Assembly (NCBI GenBank): GCA_947632355.1
Contig: CANROY010000002.1
Span: forward strand, 3,943-67,942
Origin: an uncultured Bacilli bacterium
GTDB taxonomy: Bacteria; Bacillota_I; Bacilli_A; RF39; UBA660
Direction: 5' to 3'
DNA length: 64,000 nucleotides
The position numbers were made by a program, and so were the translations under genes. Under the pieces are notes generated by a model. It had not been told where the DNA came from and searched no databases. It saw only the letters and a program-made list of their open reading frames with translations. Below, in pieces: positions 43,130 to 52,073 of the stretch (position 1 is the stretch's first letter; each line of letters opens with the position of its first letter).

Positions 43130-43975
43130 ATGGAAAATAAAAAATACTATAGTCATAAACATTTAGAACTTATAAAGAAATATCAAGAAGAAGGCAGGTA
43201 TGAAAAAGCCTTACAAGAGGCTGAACTTTATTTAAAAAATTATCCTGATGAACCATTGGGGCTACTTTATTATACAAATTTATTAATCAAATTAAATTTG
43301 TTAGAAGAAGCTGAAAAAATTTTAGAGTATATTCCAAAAACACAAAAATTTACGATTTTAGATAAAGAAAACTATTATGGTACTATGATAAGACTCTTAG
43401 GTGCACAAAAAAGATATCAAGAGGCTTATGACTTATTTATCGAACAAGATGTAGAAAATTTTCAAAAACAATCAACAAAAGTAGGAGACAAAATTTTCTT
43501 GTGTCGAAAGTTGGGACTTCCTATTGATAAATCGAAGTGTGGTAAATCTTACTATTTACATCAACTTTATGATTATAGCGAAGAAAATTTTTTCAAACAT
43601 GTCAAAAAACATTTTTATGTTTCCAGCAAAGATACTGCCAAGTTTTACAAAGATTTTCCTTTTCAAGAAATCTATCCCATTATAAAAGAATTACTTCCAA
43701 CTGAGCATTTTGTATTACATACGCTTAACAATCGATATGCATTATTTCGTTATGATAATTGTGGTTATTGTGATGAAGGCCCAACCAATTATTTTTGCGT
43801 TGTCTTTATTGAAGATACAAATTCTATTATTACTATGTATCCACAAATGCCGGAAGAATACATTGGTTATACCGATTTAAATTACTTAAAAGAAGAACAA
43901 GAAGAACCTACTTTAAAACAAGTGAAACGTTTAAGTCAAATTGAAAAATTTAATCAAAAGTATAAGATGAATTAA
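43130..43975 (+). CDS. TPR-containing protein
   Basis: A 281-residue cytosolic protein. Residues 5-110 contain three TPR-like helical pairs (HLELIKKYQEEGRYEKALQEAELYLKNYPDEP; LLYYTNLLIKLNLLEEAEKIL; GTMIRLLGAQKRYQEAYDLF). The C-terminal half is alpha/beta with Cys pairs (DNCGYCDEGPTNYFC). TPRs bind proteins, but the partner is unknown. ATG 43130 has GGGGGAAAAGGAAG upstream. The protein seems to be one gene of an accessory pair with the next small gene. Confidence 0.72.
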   Translation: MENKKYYSHKHLELIKKYQEEGRYEKALQEAELYLKNYPDEPLGLLYYTNLLIKLNLLEEAEKILEYIPKTQKFTILDKENYYGTMIRLLGAQKRYQEAYDLFIEQDVENFQKQSTKVGDKIFLCRKLGLPIDKSKCGKSYYLHQLYDYSEENFFKHVKKHFYVSSKDTAKFYKDFPFQEIYPIIKELLPTEHFVLHTLNNRYALFRYDNCGYCDEGPTNYFCVVFIEDTNSIITMYPQMPEEYIGYTDLNYLKEEQEEPTLKQVKRLSQIEKFNQKYKMN

Positions 43976-44030
43976 GATTAAATTAGATTATAATATGGAT
44001 AATTTAACATTTTATAGGAGGAAAAAGAAT

Positions 44031-44474
44031 ATGATAAGAAAAGTACAATCGAATAAGATACATACTGAAAAAATTACAAATGAACCATTTGATGATATCA
44101 TAGGTCATAGCAATGGTGAAAGAAAATATTTTACAGTTGAGAATAATGATATTATCTATAAAAGATTAAAAGCAGAAACTAATTTAATCCATTTACCTTA
44201 TTTAGGCCCTTGTGTGGATTTTGGTGTAGGAGATGTTTGTATTGAAGAAAGTGTTCTAGATGATAAAGAAGTTTTTAAATTTTATGTAATTGATAGAGCA
44301 GACAAAGATTATTACCAAGAATTTGATAATATAAAAGACGCCATACAACGTTTAGTTGATTTCTATACTGAAGTAAAAGATACATCTGACCCTGAAAAAG
44401 TGAAAGCCATTTTTATGGAAACATTGAATTTAACCGAAAATCAAGAACTAAGTTTAACTAAAAAAAGTAATTAA
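44031..44474 (+). CDS. Small unknown protein
   Basis: A 147-residue protein. ATG 44031 has a strong AGGAGG ribosome binding site and a -10-like TATAAT at 43989-43994. An earlier in-frame ATG at 43995 lies almost on that -10 box and is rejected. The central part is mixed alpha/beta (KYFTVENNDIIYKRL, LPYLGPCVDFGVGDVCIEE). It is followed by two terminator-like hairpins. No family is recognised. Confidence 0.65.
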   Translation: MIRKVQSNKIHTEKITNEPFDDIIGHSNGERKYFTVENNDIIYKRLKAETNLIHLPYLGPCVDFGVGDVCIEESVLDDKEVFKFYVIDRADKDYYQEFDNIKDAIQRLVDFYTEVKDTSDPEKVKAIFMETLNLTENQELSLTKKSN

Positions 44475-44499
44475 AATCAGAATATAAGATGTATCAAAT

Positions 44500-44541
44500 A
44501 GAGATTAAAATTCTTTTAGAAGAATTTCTTCTCTGTTTTTT
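44500..44541 (+). terminator. First terminator before murE
   Basis: Outer AGAG/CTCT (44500-44503 with 44531-44534) and inner AAATTCTT/AAGAATTT (44508-44515 with 44520-44527) form a nested hairpin, then T residues. Confidence 0.8.
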
Positions 44542-44555
44542 GATGCAAATTTTAA

Positions 44556-44581
44556 GTGCTAAACGATATAGCACCTTTTTT
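44556..44581 (+). terminator. Second terminator before murE
   Basis: GTGCTA (44556-44561) pairs with TAGCAC (44569-44574), followed by C and six T. It is the second terminator in tandem. Confidence 0.65.
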
Positions 44582-44590
44582 GTACTTTTG

Positions 44591-44599
44591 TGCTATAAT
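44591..44599 (+). promoter_or_regulatory. Extended -10 promoter element of murE
   Basis: TGCTATAAT (44591-44599) with no good -35, immediately after the tandem terminators, 19 bases before ATG 44618. Confidence 0.6.
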
Positions 44600-44617
44600 A
44601 CTAGTAGGTGAAGATAC

Positions 44618-45979
44618 ATGGATTTAAAAACTGATTCGAGAAAAGTACAACCTGGAGATACGTTTATTGCTATACGTAATGTGGCAAGAGATGGTCACGA
44701 CTATATTTTAAATGCAATTGAAAACGGAGCAACAAAAATTATTTGCGAGGAAGGCTCATACCCCGTAGAAACAGAAATTGTCAAAGACACAAGAGACTAT
44801 TTAAATGAATACTTATATCAAAATGTTTATCCTAAAATTAGTGATATGAATTTGATTGGTGTAACAGGAACCAATGGCAAAACAACGACTTGCTTTTTAG
44901 TGTACCAAATGCTTCAAAAACTAGGAAAAACTCCTGCCTATATTGGAACAATTGGTTTCTATTACAAAGATACAAAAAAAGTACTTAATAATACCACTCC
45001 TGACGTTGATTTATTATATGAAATGCTTCTAGAAGCCAAAGAGGCCGGCTGTGATAGTGTTGTGATGGAAGTAAGTAGTCATGCTCTAGATAAAAATAGA
45101 GTGTATGGTTTAGCTTTTGACGAAGTTGCATTTACCAATTTAACCCAAGATCATTTAGATTATCATATCACGATGGAAAATTACTGTAATGCCAAAAAAC
45201 AATTATTTTTAAAAACGAGAAAAGAAAAAATTGCTATTCTAAATGGAGATGACGCATATTCTAAAGAATTTATACTTCCCGAAAATCATACGATCTTAAT
45301 TGGAACTGATACTACATTTGATGTTGTGATTCAAGATTTAGAGTTTAGTCATACCAAAACAAATATCAAATTTTCTTATCAAGGAAAAACGTATGAAACA
45401 TCCATTAAAATGGTCGGAAGATACAACGTTTATAATTACTTAACCGCTGTATTCTTAGTGCACAAAATGGGATTTTCTTTAGAAAGTATTTTAAGTTTAA
45501 GTGAGAACTTAGAAACTCCAAGTGGTAGAATGGAAAAACTTGAGTATGGTTCTAATAGTATCTTTATTGATTATGCCCATACGCCAGATGCTGTAGAAAA
45601 TGTCTTAAAAAGCGCTTTAGAATACAAAAAAGGAAGAATTATTACGATTATTGGTTGTGGAGGAGACCGAGATCGTACCAAAAGACCGATTATGGGACAT
45701 ATTGCAGAAGAAAATTCGGATTTTGTGATTTTTACCAATGATAATCCAAGAACCGAAGATGAAAAACAAATTATGGAAGATATTTTAAGTGGTGTTCAAA
45801 AAGATAATCACGAAGTACTTTATAATCGCAAAGAAGCCATAGAAAAAGGAATTTCGATGTTACAAGAAAATGACCTTTTAATGATTTTGGGAAAAGGACA
45901 CGAAGATTATCAAATTATTGGAACAGAAAAACAACATTTCAGCGACAAAGAAGTTGTTTTAGAATATATTAAAGATTAG
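44618..45979 (+). CDS. murE: UDP-N-acetylmuramoyl-tripeptide synthetase MurE (predicted meso-DAP type)
   Basis: Mur ligase adding the third amino acid of the peptidoglycan stem. The ATP loop is VTGTNGKTTT (residues 82-91). Also visible are EVSSHALDKNRV, NLTQDHLDYH, YAHTPDAVENVL and LGKGHEDYQ. The selectivity motif is DNPR (375-378), which marks meso-diaminopimelate ligases rather than Lys ligases. At 453 residues it is short: it begins at the TDSRKVQPGD strand, without about 25 residues found at the N-terminus of most MurE proteins. The start at ATG 44618 is supported by AGGTGAAG. It stands apart from a dcw cluster here. Confidence 0.95.
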   Translation: MDLKTDSRKVQPGDTFIAIRNVARDGHDYILNAIENGATKIICEEGSYPVETEIVKDTRDYLNEYLYQNVYPKISDMNLIGVTGTNGKTTTCFLVYQMLQKLGKTPAYIGTIGFYYKDTKKVLNNTTPDVDLLYEMLLEAKEAGCDSVVMEVSSHALDKNRVYGLAFDEVAFTNLTQDHLDYHITMENYCNAKKQLFLKTRKEKIAILNGDDAYSKEFILPENHTILIGTDTTFDVVIQDLEFSHTKTNIKFSYQGKTYETSIKMVGRYNVYNYLTAVFLVHKMGFSLESILSLSENLETPSGRMEKLEYGSNSIFIDYAHTPDAVENVLKSALEYKKGRIITIIGCGGDRDRTKRPIMGHIAEENSDFVIFTNDNPRTEDEKQIMEDILSGVQKDNHEVLYNRKEAIEKGISMLQENDLLMILGKGHEDYQIIGTEKQHFSDKEVVLEYIKD

Positions 45980-45995
45980 AAGGAAGGCACTATAA

Positions 45996-46205
45996 ATGGA
46001 AAATAAAGAAGAAATGTTTTTAGATATGATTTTACCAAATTTTAAAGAAGGAACCGTAACACAAGAGAACATTACGAAAACCTTTTTTGATTTAGAAGAA
46101 AGCAAGAAAACTTCTTGTTTATTAGAAGATGGTCCTAAAACTTGGGAAACAAGTATTTCAAATGATGAAGAAGAAAACTATACATTAAGTAAAAAAGTAA
46201 AGTAA
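45996..46205 (+). CDS. Small acidic unknown protein
   Basis: A 69-residue, acidic, Thr/Glu/Lys-rich protein with GAAGG before ATG 45996. It has no membrane segment. It lies 16 bases after murE and 19 bases before the ATPase gene, so it is likely in the same operon. The content (NFKEGTVTQENITKTFFDLE) suggests a helical or partly disordered peptide. Its function is unknown, and a small spurious call cannot be excluded. Confidence 0.5.
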   Translation: MENKEEMFLDMILPNFKEGTVTQENITKTFFDLEESKKTSCLLEDGPKTWETSISNDEEENYTLSKKVK

Positions 46206-46224
46206 TGCAAAAAGGAAGAATGAT

Positions 46225-46977
46225 ATGAATTTTGATAGTGATTTAATTGTAAAAAAAATTTCTTTAAAAAGAGAAGAAGTACAAGATTTTAACAAATATC
46301 CATTTAATATTGAACTAGTGAAAAATTTTAAAGAATTAAATTTTAAATCACAAGTCACTTTTTTTATCGGAGAAAATGGAGTAGGAAAATCTACATTCAT
46401 TGAAGCGCTAGCAGTTGCTTTAGGTCTACCTAATGAAGGAGGAACCCAAAACTTCCTTTATAGTACAAAAAATACAACTTCTAATTTAGCAGATTATTTA
46501 AAAGTAGAAACGTTTCGTAAAGCCAAAACAAAATTTTTCTTACGTGCCGAAAGTTTTTATAATTTTTCAACGGAAGTCCAAAGACTGGTAGAAGAAGATG
46601 GTTATGGGGCTTTGTATAGGTCTTATGGAGGTAATTTGCATCATTGTTCGCACGGAGAATCTTTTATTCAGTTAGTAAAAAATCGTTTTACTGACCATGG
46701 TTTCTATATTTTAGATGAACCAGAAGCCGCTTTGTCTCCACAAGGGCAATTTACTTTGCTATGTTTAATTGATGAACTTGTAAAAGCAGGAAGCCAATTT
46801 ATCATTGCTACGCATTCTCCTATACTGATTAGTTACCGAAATGGGATTATTCTGGATTTAAACAATAATTTTAAAGAAACAAACTATCAAGATACCGAAA
46901 TCTACAACTTATATAAAATGTATTTAAATAATTATGAGAGTATGCAACATAAATTATTCGATGATGAAATAGAATAA
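46225..46977 (+). CDS. Predicted AAA/ABC-type ATPase (COG3910-like)
   Basis: A 250-residue soluble ATPase. Walker A is FFIGENGVGKSTFIEAL, the ABC-like signature is SHGESFIQLV, and Walker B with D-loop is YILDEPEAALSP, followed by the switch His in IIATHSPIL. This is the layout of SMC/ABC-like predicted ATPases of the COG3910 type, which have no transmembrane domain. AAAGGAAG precedes ATG 46225. It is last in the murE unit. The role is unknown; a link to DNA repair or defence is only a guess from the superfamily. Confidence 0.85.
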   Translation: MNFDSDLIVKKISLKREEVQDFNKYPFNIELVKNFKELNFKSQVTFFIGENGVGKSTFIEALAVALGLPNEGGTQNFLYSTKNTTSNLADYLKVETFRKAKTKFFLRAESFYNFSTEVQRLVEEDGYGALYRSYGGNLHHCSHGESFIQLVKNRFTDHGFYILDEPEAALSPQGQFTLLCLIDELVKAGSQFIIATHSPILISYRNGIILDLNNNFKETNYQDTEIYNLYKMYLNNYESMQHKLFDDEIE

Positions 46978-47059
46978 GTTATAGATTCGTATAAATTTAG
47001 ACAAAATATTTAGTTGACTTACCACTCAATTCGTAATAAAATAAGACTATATTAAATTT

Positions 47060-47279
47060 CTACGTTAAAGAAAAAGTAAAAAAATTAATTCTTTAAAAGA
47101 GAGGGCTAGAAAGCTGAAAATGCCTAAAGAACATTTTTTGAAAAGACACCTTTAGTAGTGCGTAGAACGCGAGTGATTCGTGATAAATAAATGAAGAGTA
47201 CCTAGTAAAGTAAGGTGGCACCGCGGGAAAGTCTCGTCCTTACGATACTCGGTTTTTTTATGTTTAGGAGGAAAAAAAT
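47060..47279 (+). promoter_or_regulatory. T-box leader upstream of hisS-aspS-gatCAB (Asp specifier, overlapping His)
   Basis: The T-box core AAGGTGGCACCGCGGG is at 47212-47227. Upstream is a Stem I with AGAGAGGGCTAGAAAGCTG near 47098-47115 and GAAAAGACACCTTTAG at 47140-47155. The specifier position before ACC reads GAC (47145-47147, Asp), and the overlapping CAC (47147-47149) would read His. The 5' boundary is approximate. The operon encodes HisRS, AspRS and GatCAB. Sequence from 46978 to 47060 is AT-rich and probably holds the promoter, with candidate -35 TTGACT at 47013-47018. Confidence 0.9.
47219..47260 (+). terminator. T-box terminator of the hisS leader
   Basis: ACCG (47219-47222) pairs with CGGT (47250-47253), and GTCTCGT (47231-47237) with ACGATAC (47242-47248), one mismatch, followed by seven T. 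Here the ribosome binding site AGGAGG (47266-47271) lies outside the stem, unlike the valS leader. Confidence 0.7.
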
Positions 47280-48533
47280 ATGATAACAAAACCAAAAGGA
47301 ACTTATGATGTACTCGATAAGGAGGCATTAAAACTACAAAAGATTAATCGTTTAATTGAGTATACTTGTGAATTTTATAACTACGATTATATTCGTACAC
47401 CTATTTTTGAATCGCGTGAGTTATTTCATAGAACGGTTGGGGAAACAACGGATATCGTAACAAAAGAAACCTATGATTTTAAAGATCGAAGTGATAGAGA
47501 ACTAACTCTTCGACCTGAGGGAACGGCAGGAGTCGTTCGTTCTTTCATTGAAAATAAGATGTATGGCTCTAATATGCCTAGAAAACTTTACTATAATGGA
47601 ACAATGTATCGTTATGAAAGACCAGGAAATGGTAGAAACCGAGAATTTACGCAATTTGGGGTAGAAGTGTTAGGAAGTAATGACCCTGCTATGGATGCAG
47701 AAGTTATTTCAATGCCCTATCACATGTTTTTAGAATTAGGGTTTAAAGACTTAAATGTTAAAATCAATAATCTAGGTTCTAAAGAAGATAGAGAAAAGTA
47801 TAAAGTTGCGTTAAAGGAATACTTAAAACCCCATTTAAACGATTTATGTGAAGATTGTAAGAAAAGATATGAAACCAATCCTTTGCGTATTTTAGATTGT
47901 AAAGTGGATGGTGATTCCGAGATTTTAAAAAATGTTCCAAGTATTTTAGATTATCAAAGTGAAGAGTCTACGAGTCGTTTTAAAAAAGTACTAGAATATT
48001 TAAATTTCTTAGATGTCGATTATGAAGTCGATGAACATTTAGTACGTGGGCTAGACTATTATGACTATACCGTTTTTGAAATTGTCAGTAGTGAAGAAGT
48101 ACTAGGAGGAGCAAGTACCATTGCCGCAGGAGGAAGATATAACGATTTAGTAGAAACTTTAGGTGGGCCTTCTACACCTTGTATTGGATTTGCTTGTGGA
48201 CTTGAACGTGTTATGCTTGCCATGGATGCCTTTGAAGAAACCAAAAAACGCCCAATCGATTGCTATATTCTATACGTAAATGAAGAAGAAAAAATAAAAG
48301 CCCTTATGCTTGCTCAAGATTTACGTTTAAGTGGGGTTGCTGTTGATTATGATACAACCGGAAGAAGTTTAAAAAGTCAATTTAAAGAAGCCGACCGAAA
48401 TGGTGCTGAACTCTTAATTTTACTCAATAGCGAAGACTTACAGAAAGGTTTAATTACCGTAAAAGATAATGTAACCAAAGAAGAAGAAAAAGTCGATGAA
48501 AATGAAATCATTGATTACATCGTTTCAAGATAA
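47280..48533 (+). CDS. hisS: Histidyl-tRNA synthetase
   Basis: Class II synthetase for tRNA-His. Motif 1 lies near RTPIFESRELFHRTVGE, motif 2 is MYRYERPGNGRNREFTQFGVEVLG, the His-specific loop is VRGLDYYDYTVFE, and motif 3 is GIGFACGLERVMLA-like (CIGFACGLERVMLAM). The C-terminal anticodon domain follows (IDCYILYVNEEEKIKALMLA). At 417 residues the length is normal. AGGAGG precedes ATG 47280. It is first in a five-gene operon under an Asp-type T-box; the hisS-aspS pairing is common in Firmicutes. Confidence 0.97.
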   Translation: MITKPKGTYDVLDKEALKLQKINRLIEYTCEFYNYDYIRTPIFESRELFHRTVGETTDIVTKETYDFKDRSDRELTLRPEGTAGVVRSFIENKMYGSNMPRKLYYNGTMYRYERPGNGRNREFTQFGVEVLGSNDPAMDAEVISMPYHMFLELGFKDLNVKINNLGSKEDREKYKVALKEYLKPHLNDLCEDCKKRYETNPLRILDCKVDGDSEILKNVPSILDYQSEESTSRFKKVLEYLNFLDVDYEVDEHLVRGLDYYDYTVFEIVSSEEVLGGASTIAAGGRYNDLVETLGGPSTPCIGFACGLERVMLAMDAFEETKKRPIDCYILYVNEEEKIKALMLAQDLRLSGVAVDYDTTGRSLKSQFKEADRNGAELLILLNSEDLQKGLITVKDNVTKEEEKVDENEIIDYIVSR

Positions 48534-48560
48534 ATAATAAAAAAGAAAGGATAGATAAAA

Positions 48561-50327
48561 ATGAAACAATTTAATAATGGAGAATTTAGATTAAAAGATG
48601 TTGATAAAGAATATACCGTTTATGGATGGGTCAATAAAAGACGTGATATGGGAGGAGTCATATTCGTTGATTTAAGAGATCGCTCAGGTTTTTTACAAGT
48701 TGTATTTAATAAAAGTTATTTAAAAGATGATTTTGCTTTAGCAGAAAGTCTTAAAAACGAATACTGTATTAAAGTAACCGGTAAGTTAATTGCAAGAACG
48801 CCGGATATGGTTAATCCAAAAATTCCTACTGGAGAAGTAGAACTAATGGTTGAAAATTTAGAAATTTTAAGTGAAGCAGAGCCTGTTCCATTTAATATAT
48901 ATGAAGATAAAGAAATAAACGAAAACGTAGGTTTAAAATATCGTTACCTAGATCTTCGAAGAGAAAAACTACAAAAAACGATTAAAATGCGTCATCAAAT
49001 CACCTCTTCTGTAAGGGAATACTTAAATAGCAAAGAGTTTTTAGAAATTGAAACCCCAATTCTATGTAAATCAACTCCTGAAGGAGCAAGAGATTATATT
49101 GTACCTTCTCGTGTCAATAAGGGTACGTTTTATGCTTTACCACAAAGCCCTCAAATTTTTAAACAACTCTTAATGGTTGGTGGATTTGAAAAATACTATC
49201 AAATTGCCAAATGTTTCCGTGATGAAGACTTAAGAGCGGACCGCCAACCAGAATTTACGCAAATTGACTTAGAAATGAGTTTTGCAAGCCAAGAAGATAT
49301 AATGGCTTTAGTAGAAGGTATGATTAAATATGTGGTCAAAAAAGTAAAAGATATTGATTTACCAGATTTTCCAAAAATGCCTTATAAAGAAGCCATGGAC
49401 CGTTTTGGTTCTGATAAACCCGATACGAGATTTTCGATGGAACTATTAGATTTAACGGAAATTTTAAGAAATACCAATATGAATGTATTTCGTAATGTTA
49501 TTGAACAAGGTGGTATCGTTAAATGTTTAATCGTTAAGAATAACGGTGATAAATATTCAAGAAGTGATGTGGAGCACTTAACGGATTTTGTTAAAATCTA
49601 TGGTGCTAAAGGACTTGCTTGGTTAAAATACGATGATGATAAATTTAATGGAGTTATTGCTAAGAACTTAGAGGATGAAAAACTTGAAGCTATCCGTAAA
49701 ACTTATAATGTCGAAAATAACGATTTAATCCTAATTGTTGCGGATAAGAAAAAGATTGTCTATGATTCTTTGGGTGCCTTACGTTTGAAAATTGCAAATG
49801 AATTAAACTTAATTGATAAAGAAAAAATGAACTTCTTATGGGTTGTTGATTTTCCAATGTTTGAATATTCAGAAACGGAAGGAAGATATAAAGCGATGCA
49901 TCACCCCTTTACCATGCCAAGTGATTTAGAAATGCTTAAAACCGATAAAGAAAACGTACTAAGCATTGCGTATGACATTGTCTTAAATGGTTATGAATTA
50001 GGTGGAGGTTCAGTTCGTATTCATAATCCAAAAGTGCAAAAAGTGGTCTTTGATGCCCTAGAACTAACCGAAGAAGATATTAAAAATAAATTTGGATTCT
50101 TTATGGATGCCTTCAAGTTTGGAGCACCTCCTCATGCAGGGTTAGCCATTGGTCTTGAACGTTTCACCATGCTTTTAAGTGGCACCGATAATATAAAAGA
50201 TGTAATTGCATTTCCTAAAACCCAAAGTGCCAGCGATATTATGAGCGAAGCACCAAATAAAGTAAGTGAGGAACAACTAGAAGAACTAGGAATTTCGATA
50301 GTAGAAAGTAGTGAAGAAGATGCCTAA
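48561..50327 (+). CDS. aspS: Aspartyl-tRNA synthetase
   Basis: Class II synthetase of bacterial type, 588 residues. The N-terminal OB anticodon domain has YGWVNKRRDMGGVIFVDLRDRSG. Motif 2 is FRDEDLRADRQPEFTQID. The GAD insertion domain (about residues 285-415) marks the bacterial form. Motif 3 is GLAIGLERFTMLL. GatCAB is encoded in the same operon, so the enzyme may be non-discriminating and also charge tRNA-Asn with Asp. That is inference, because the discriminating residues cannot be judged by eye. GAAAGGA precedes ATG 48561. The end overlaps gatC by 8 bases. Confidence 0.97.
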   Translation: MKQFNNGEFRLKDVDKEYTVYGWVNKRRDMGGVIFVDLRDRSGFLQVVFNKSYLKDDFALAESLKNEYCIKVTGKLIARTPDMVNPKIPTGEVELMVENLEILSEAEPVPFNIYEDKEINENVGLKYRYLDLRREKLQKTIKMRHQITSSVREYLNSKEFLEIETPILCKSTPEGARDYIVPSRVNKGTFYALPQSPQIFKQLLMVGGFEKYYQIAKCFRDEDLRADRQPEFTQIDLEMSFASQEDIMALVEGMIKYVVKKVKDIDLPDFPKMPYKEAMDRFGSDKPDTRFSMELLDLTEILRNTNMNVFRNVIEQGGIVKCLIVKNNGDKYSRSDVEHLTDFVKIYGAKGLAWLKYDDDKFNGVIAKNLEDEKLEAIRKTYNVENNDLILIVADKKKIVYDSLGALRLKIANELNLIDKEKMNFLWVVDFPMFEYSETEGRYKAMHHPFTMPSDLEMLKTDKENVLSIAYDIVLNGYELGGGSVRIHNPKVQKVVFDALELTEEDIKNKFGFFMDAFKFGAPPHAGLAIGLERFTMLLSGTDNIKDVIAFPKTQSASDIMSEAPNKVSEEQLEELGISIVESSEEDA

Positions 50328-50625
50328 ATTTACCAAAGAATTAGTAGATGATTTAGCAAGAAAACTATTAATTGGTCTATCAGAAGAAGAAAACAAACAC
50401 GTTTTAGATGAATTTGAAGTTATAGATGAAAATCTTGCGAAAGTGGATGCTTTCCCTAATATTAAAGAAATTGCCCCAATGACACACGCTCTAGATGACT
50501 TTACCTTTACTTTAAGAGAGGATGTAGCAAAACCTTCTGTACCTATAGAAGATGCCTTAAAAAATTGTGATGATATAGAAGGTAGAGAAGTAGAAGTACC
50601 AAAAGTAGTAGGAGGGGAGAATTAA
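50320..50625 (+). CDS. gatC: Asp/Glu-tRNA amidotransferase subunit C
   Basis: Small GatC subunit that stabilises GatA and links it with GatB. The segment MPKFTKELVDDLARKLLIGLSEEE and the LKEIAPMTHALDDF-type centre (NIKEIAPMTHALDDFTFTLREDV) match the family, in which residues near P-T-x-H are common. At about 101 residues the length is normal. ATG 50320 overlaps the aspS stop by 8 bases; GTG 50311 is an alternative start. It is followed directly by gatA. Confidence 0.9.
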   Translation: MPKFTKELVDDLARKLLIGLSEEENKHVLDEFEVIDENLAKVDAFPNIKEIAPMTHALDDFTFTLREDVAKPSVPIEDALKNCDDIEGREVEVPKVVGGEN

Positions 50626-52073
50626 TGGATAAAACAATTGAAGAACTACACGAACTATTAAAAAGCGGGAAAGTAACGAGTCAAGAATTAATTCGTGAAT
50701 CTTTACAAAAATCCCATGAAGTAGAAGAAAAGTATAATGCTTTTGTAACGATTTTAGATGATGCAAAAGAAACTCCTATTACCGATAACCTACTATCCGG
50801 TATTCCGTTTGGAATTAAAGATAATTATTCAACGAAAGATATTTTATCTACGGGTTCATCCAACACCTTAAAGGATTATGTTCCATTTTTTAATGCCACT
50901 GCCGTGCAAAAATTATTAGATGCTGGGGCAGTTCCTGTTAATAAAACCGCGATGGATGAATTTGGTATGGGTGGAACAGGAACCACATGTCATACCGGAG
51001 TTGTCAAAAATCCTTGGGACCCAACTCGTATGACAGCAGGTTCTAGTGCAGGAAGTGCTTGTGCGGTTGCGGCAGGAGTATACCCTTATGCTCTTGGAAG
51101 TGATACAGGAGATTCTATAAGAAAACCTGCAGCTTACTGTGGAATTGTTGGATATAAACCAACGTATGGAATGATTTCTAGATATGGCTTATTTCCTTTT
51201 GCATCAAGCCTTGACCACTGCGGTGTTCTATGTCGTAGTGTTAAAGATGCAGCCATTGTCGTAGATACCATGAAGGGTATTGATGAAAATGATATGACCT
51301 CTTGGGATTCAAAAGACATTCATTTATACGAAAGCCTTGATGGCAATGTCAAAGGAATGAAGTTATGCTATATCAAAGAATTATGTGACATTAAATACTA
51401 TCCAAATGCGAATGAAGAATTAAAGAGTCATTTAAAAAACTTTATGGAAAAAATAGAACTATGTAAGAGTTTAGGTATGACAGTAGAAGAAGTTTCGATT
51501 GACGAACAACTTCTAAACGCTCTACCTAGTGTATATGTCGTTATATCTTGTGCAGAAGCAACAAGTAATATGTCAAATCTAACGGGTATTATTTTTGGAC
51601 CTCGTGGAAATGGTAAAAACTACGAAGAAATGATGATGGACCATCGTACCAAAGGGTTCTCTCCATTAATCAAACGTCGTTTTATCATTGGTTCTTATAT
51701 CTTACAAAAAGAAAATCAAGAACGTTACTTTAAAAATGCGGGAAGAGTTAGAAGAATGCTGGTCGATGCTTGGAAAAAGTTATATGAAACCTATGATGCT
51801 GTTATTTTACCGGTTAGTAGTGGACCTGCAAAACACCTAGATAGCGACAAAGATATGTTAACGAAAGATACGGCCGTTTTAGAAGAGCACTTACAAATTG
51901 GGAACTTTGGAGGATTTCCTTCCATTACCATTCCCGATGGTTTTGTAAGTGGTTTACCCGTTGCTCTTAATATTACTGGAAACTGCTATAACGATAGTAA
52001 AGTCTTAAATATCGCATATGCATTAGAAAGTGCAATGGATTATAAAAATCAAATTGCAAAGGAGGTAAAATAA
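50625..52073 (+). CDS. gatA: Asp/Glu-tRNA amidotransferase subunit A
   Basis: Amidase that releases ammonia from Gln for transamidation of Asp-tRNA-Asn or Glu-tRNA-Gln. The Ser-cisSer-Lys triad is at Lys65 (FGIKDN), Ser140 (AGSSAGSA) and Ser164 (SDTGDSIRKPA). The spacing is the same as for the triad of characterised GatA. Asp163 replaces the Gly normally present just before the nucleophile (SDTGGS to SDTGDS), and GSSGGS is GSSAGS. At 482 residues the length is normal. GGAGGGGAGA precedes the ATG, which overlaps the gatC stop by one base. Confidence 0.97.
   Translation: MDKTIEELHELLKSGKVTSQELIRESLQKSHEVEEKYNAFVTILDDAKETPITDNLLSGIPFGIKDNYSTKDILSTGSSNTLKDYVPFFNATAVQKLLDAGAVPVNKTAMDEFGMGGTGTTCHTGVVKNPWDPTRMTAGSSAGSACAVAAGVYPYALGSDTGDSIRKPAAYCGIVGYKPTYGMISRYGLFPFASSLDHCGVLCRSVKDAAIVVDTMKGIDENDMTSWDSKDIHLYESLDGNVKGMKLCYIKELCDIKYYPNANEELKSHLKNFMEKIELCKSLGMTVEEVSIDEQLLNALPSVYVVISCAEATSNMSNLTGIIFGPRGNGKNYEEMMMDHRTKGFSPLIKRRFIIGSYILQKENQERYFKNAGRVRRMLVDAWKKLYETYDAVILPVSSGPAKHLDSDKDMLTKDTAVLEEHLQIGNFGGFPSITIPDGFVSGLPVALNITGNCYNDSKVLNIAYALESAMDYKNQIAKEVK

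Noticed and set aside
44556..44574. Inverted repeat GTGCTA...TAGCAC looked like a CIRCE element
   Set aside because: The arms face the opposite way from CIRCE (TTAGCAC...GTGCTAA) and the repeat is followed by a T run, so it is a terminator.
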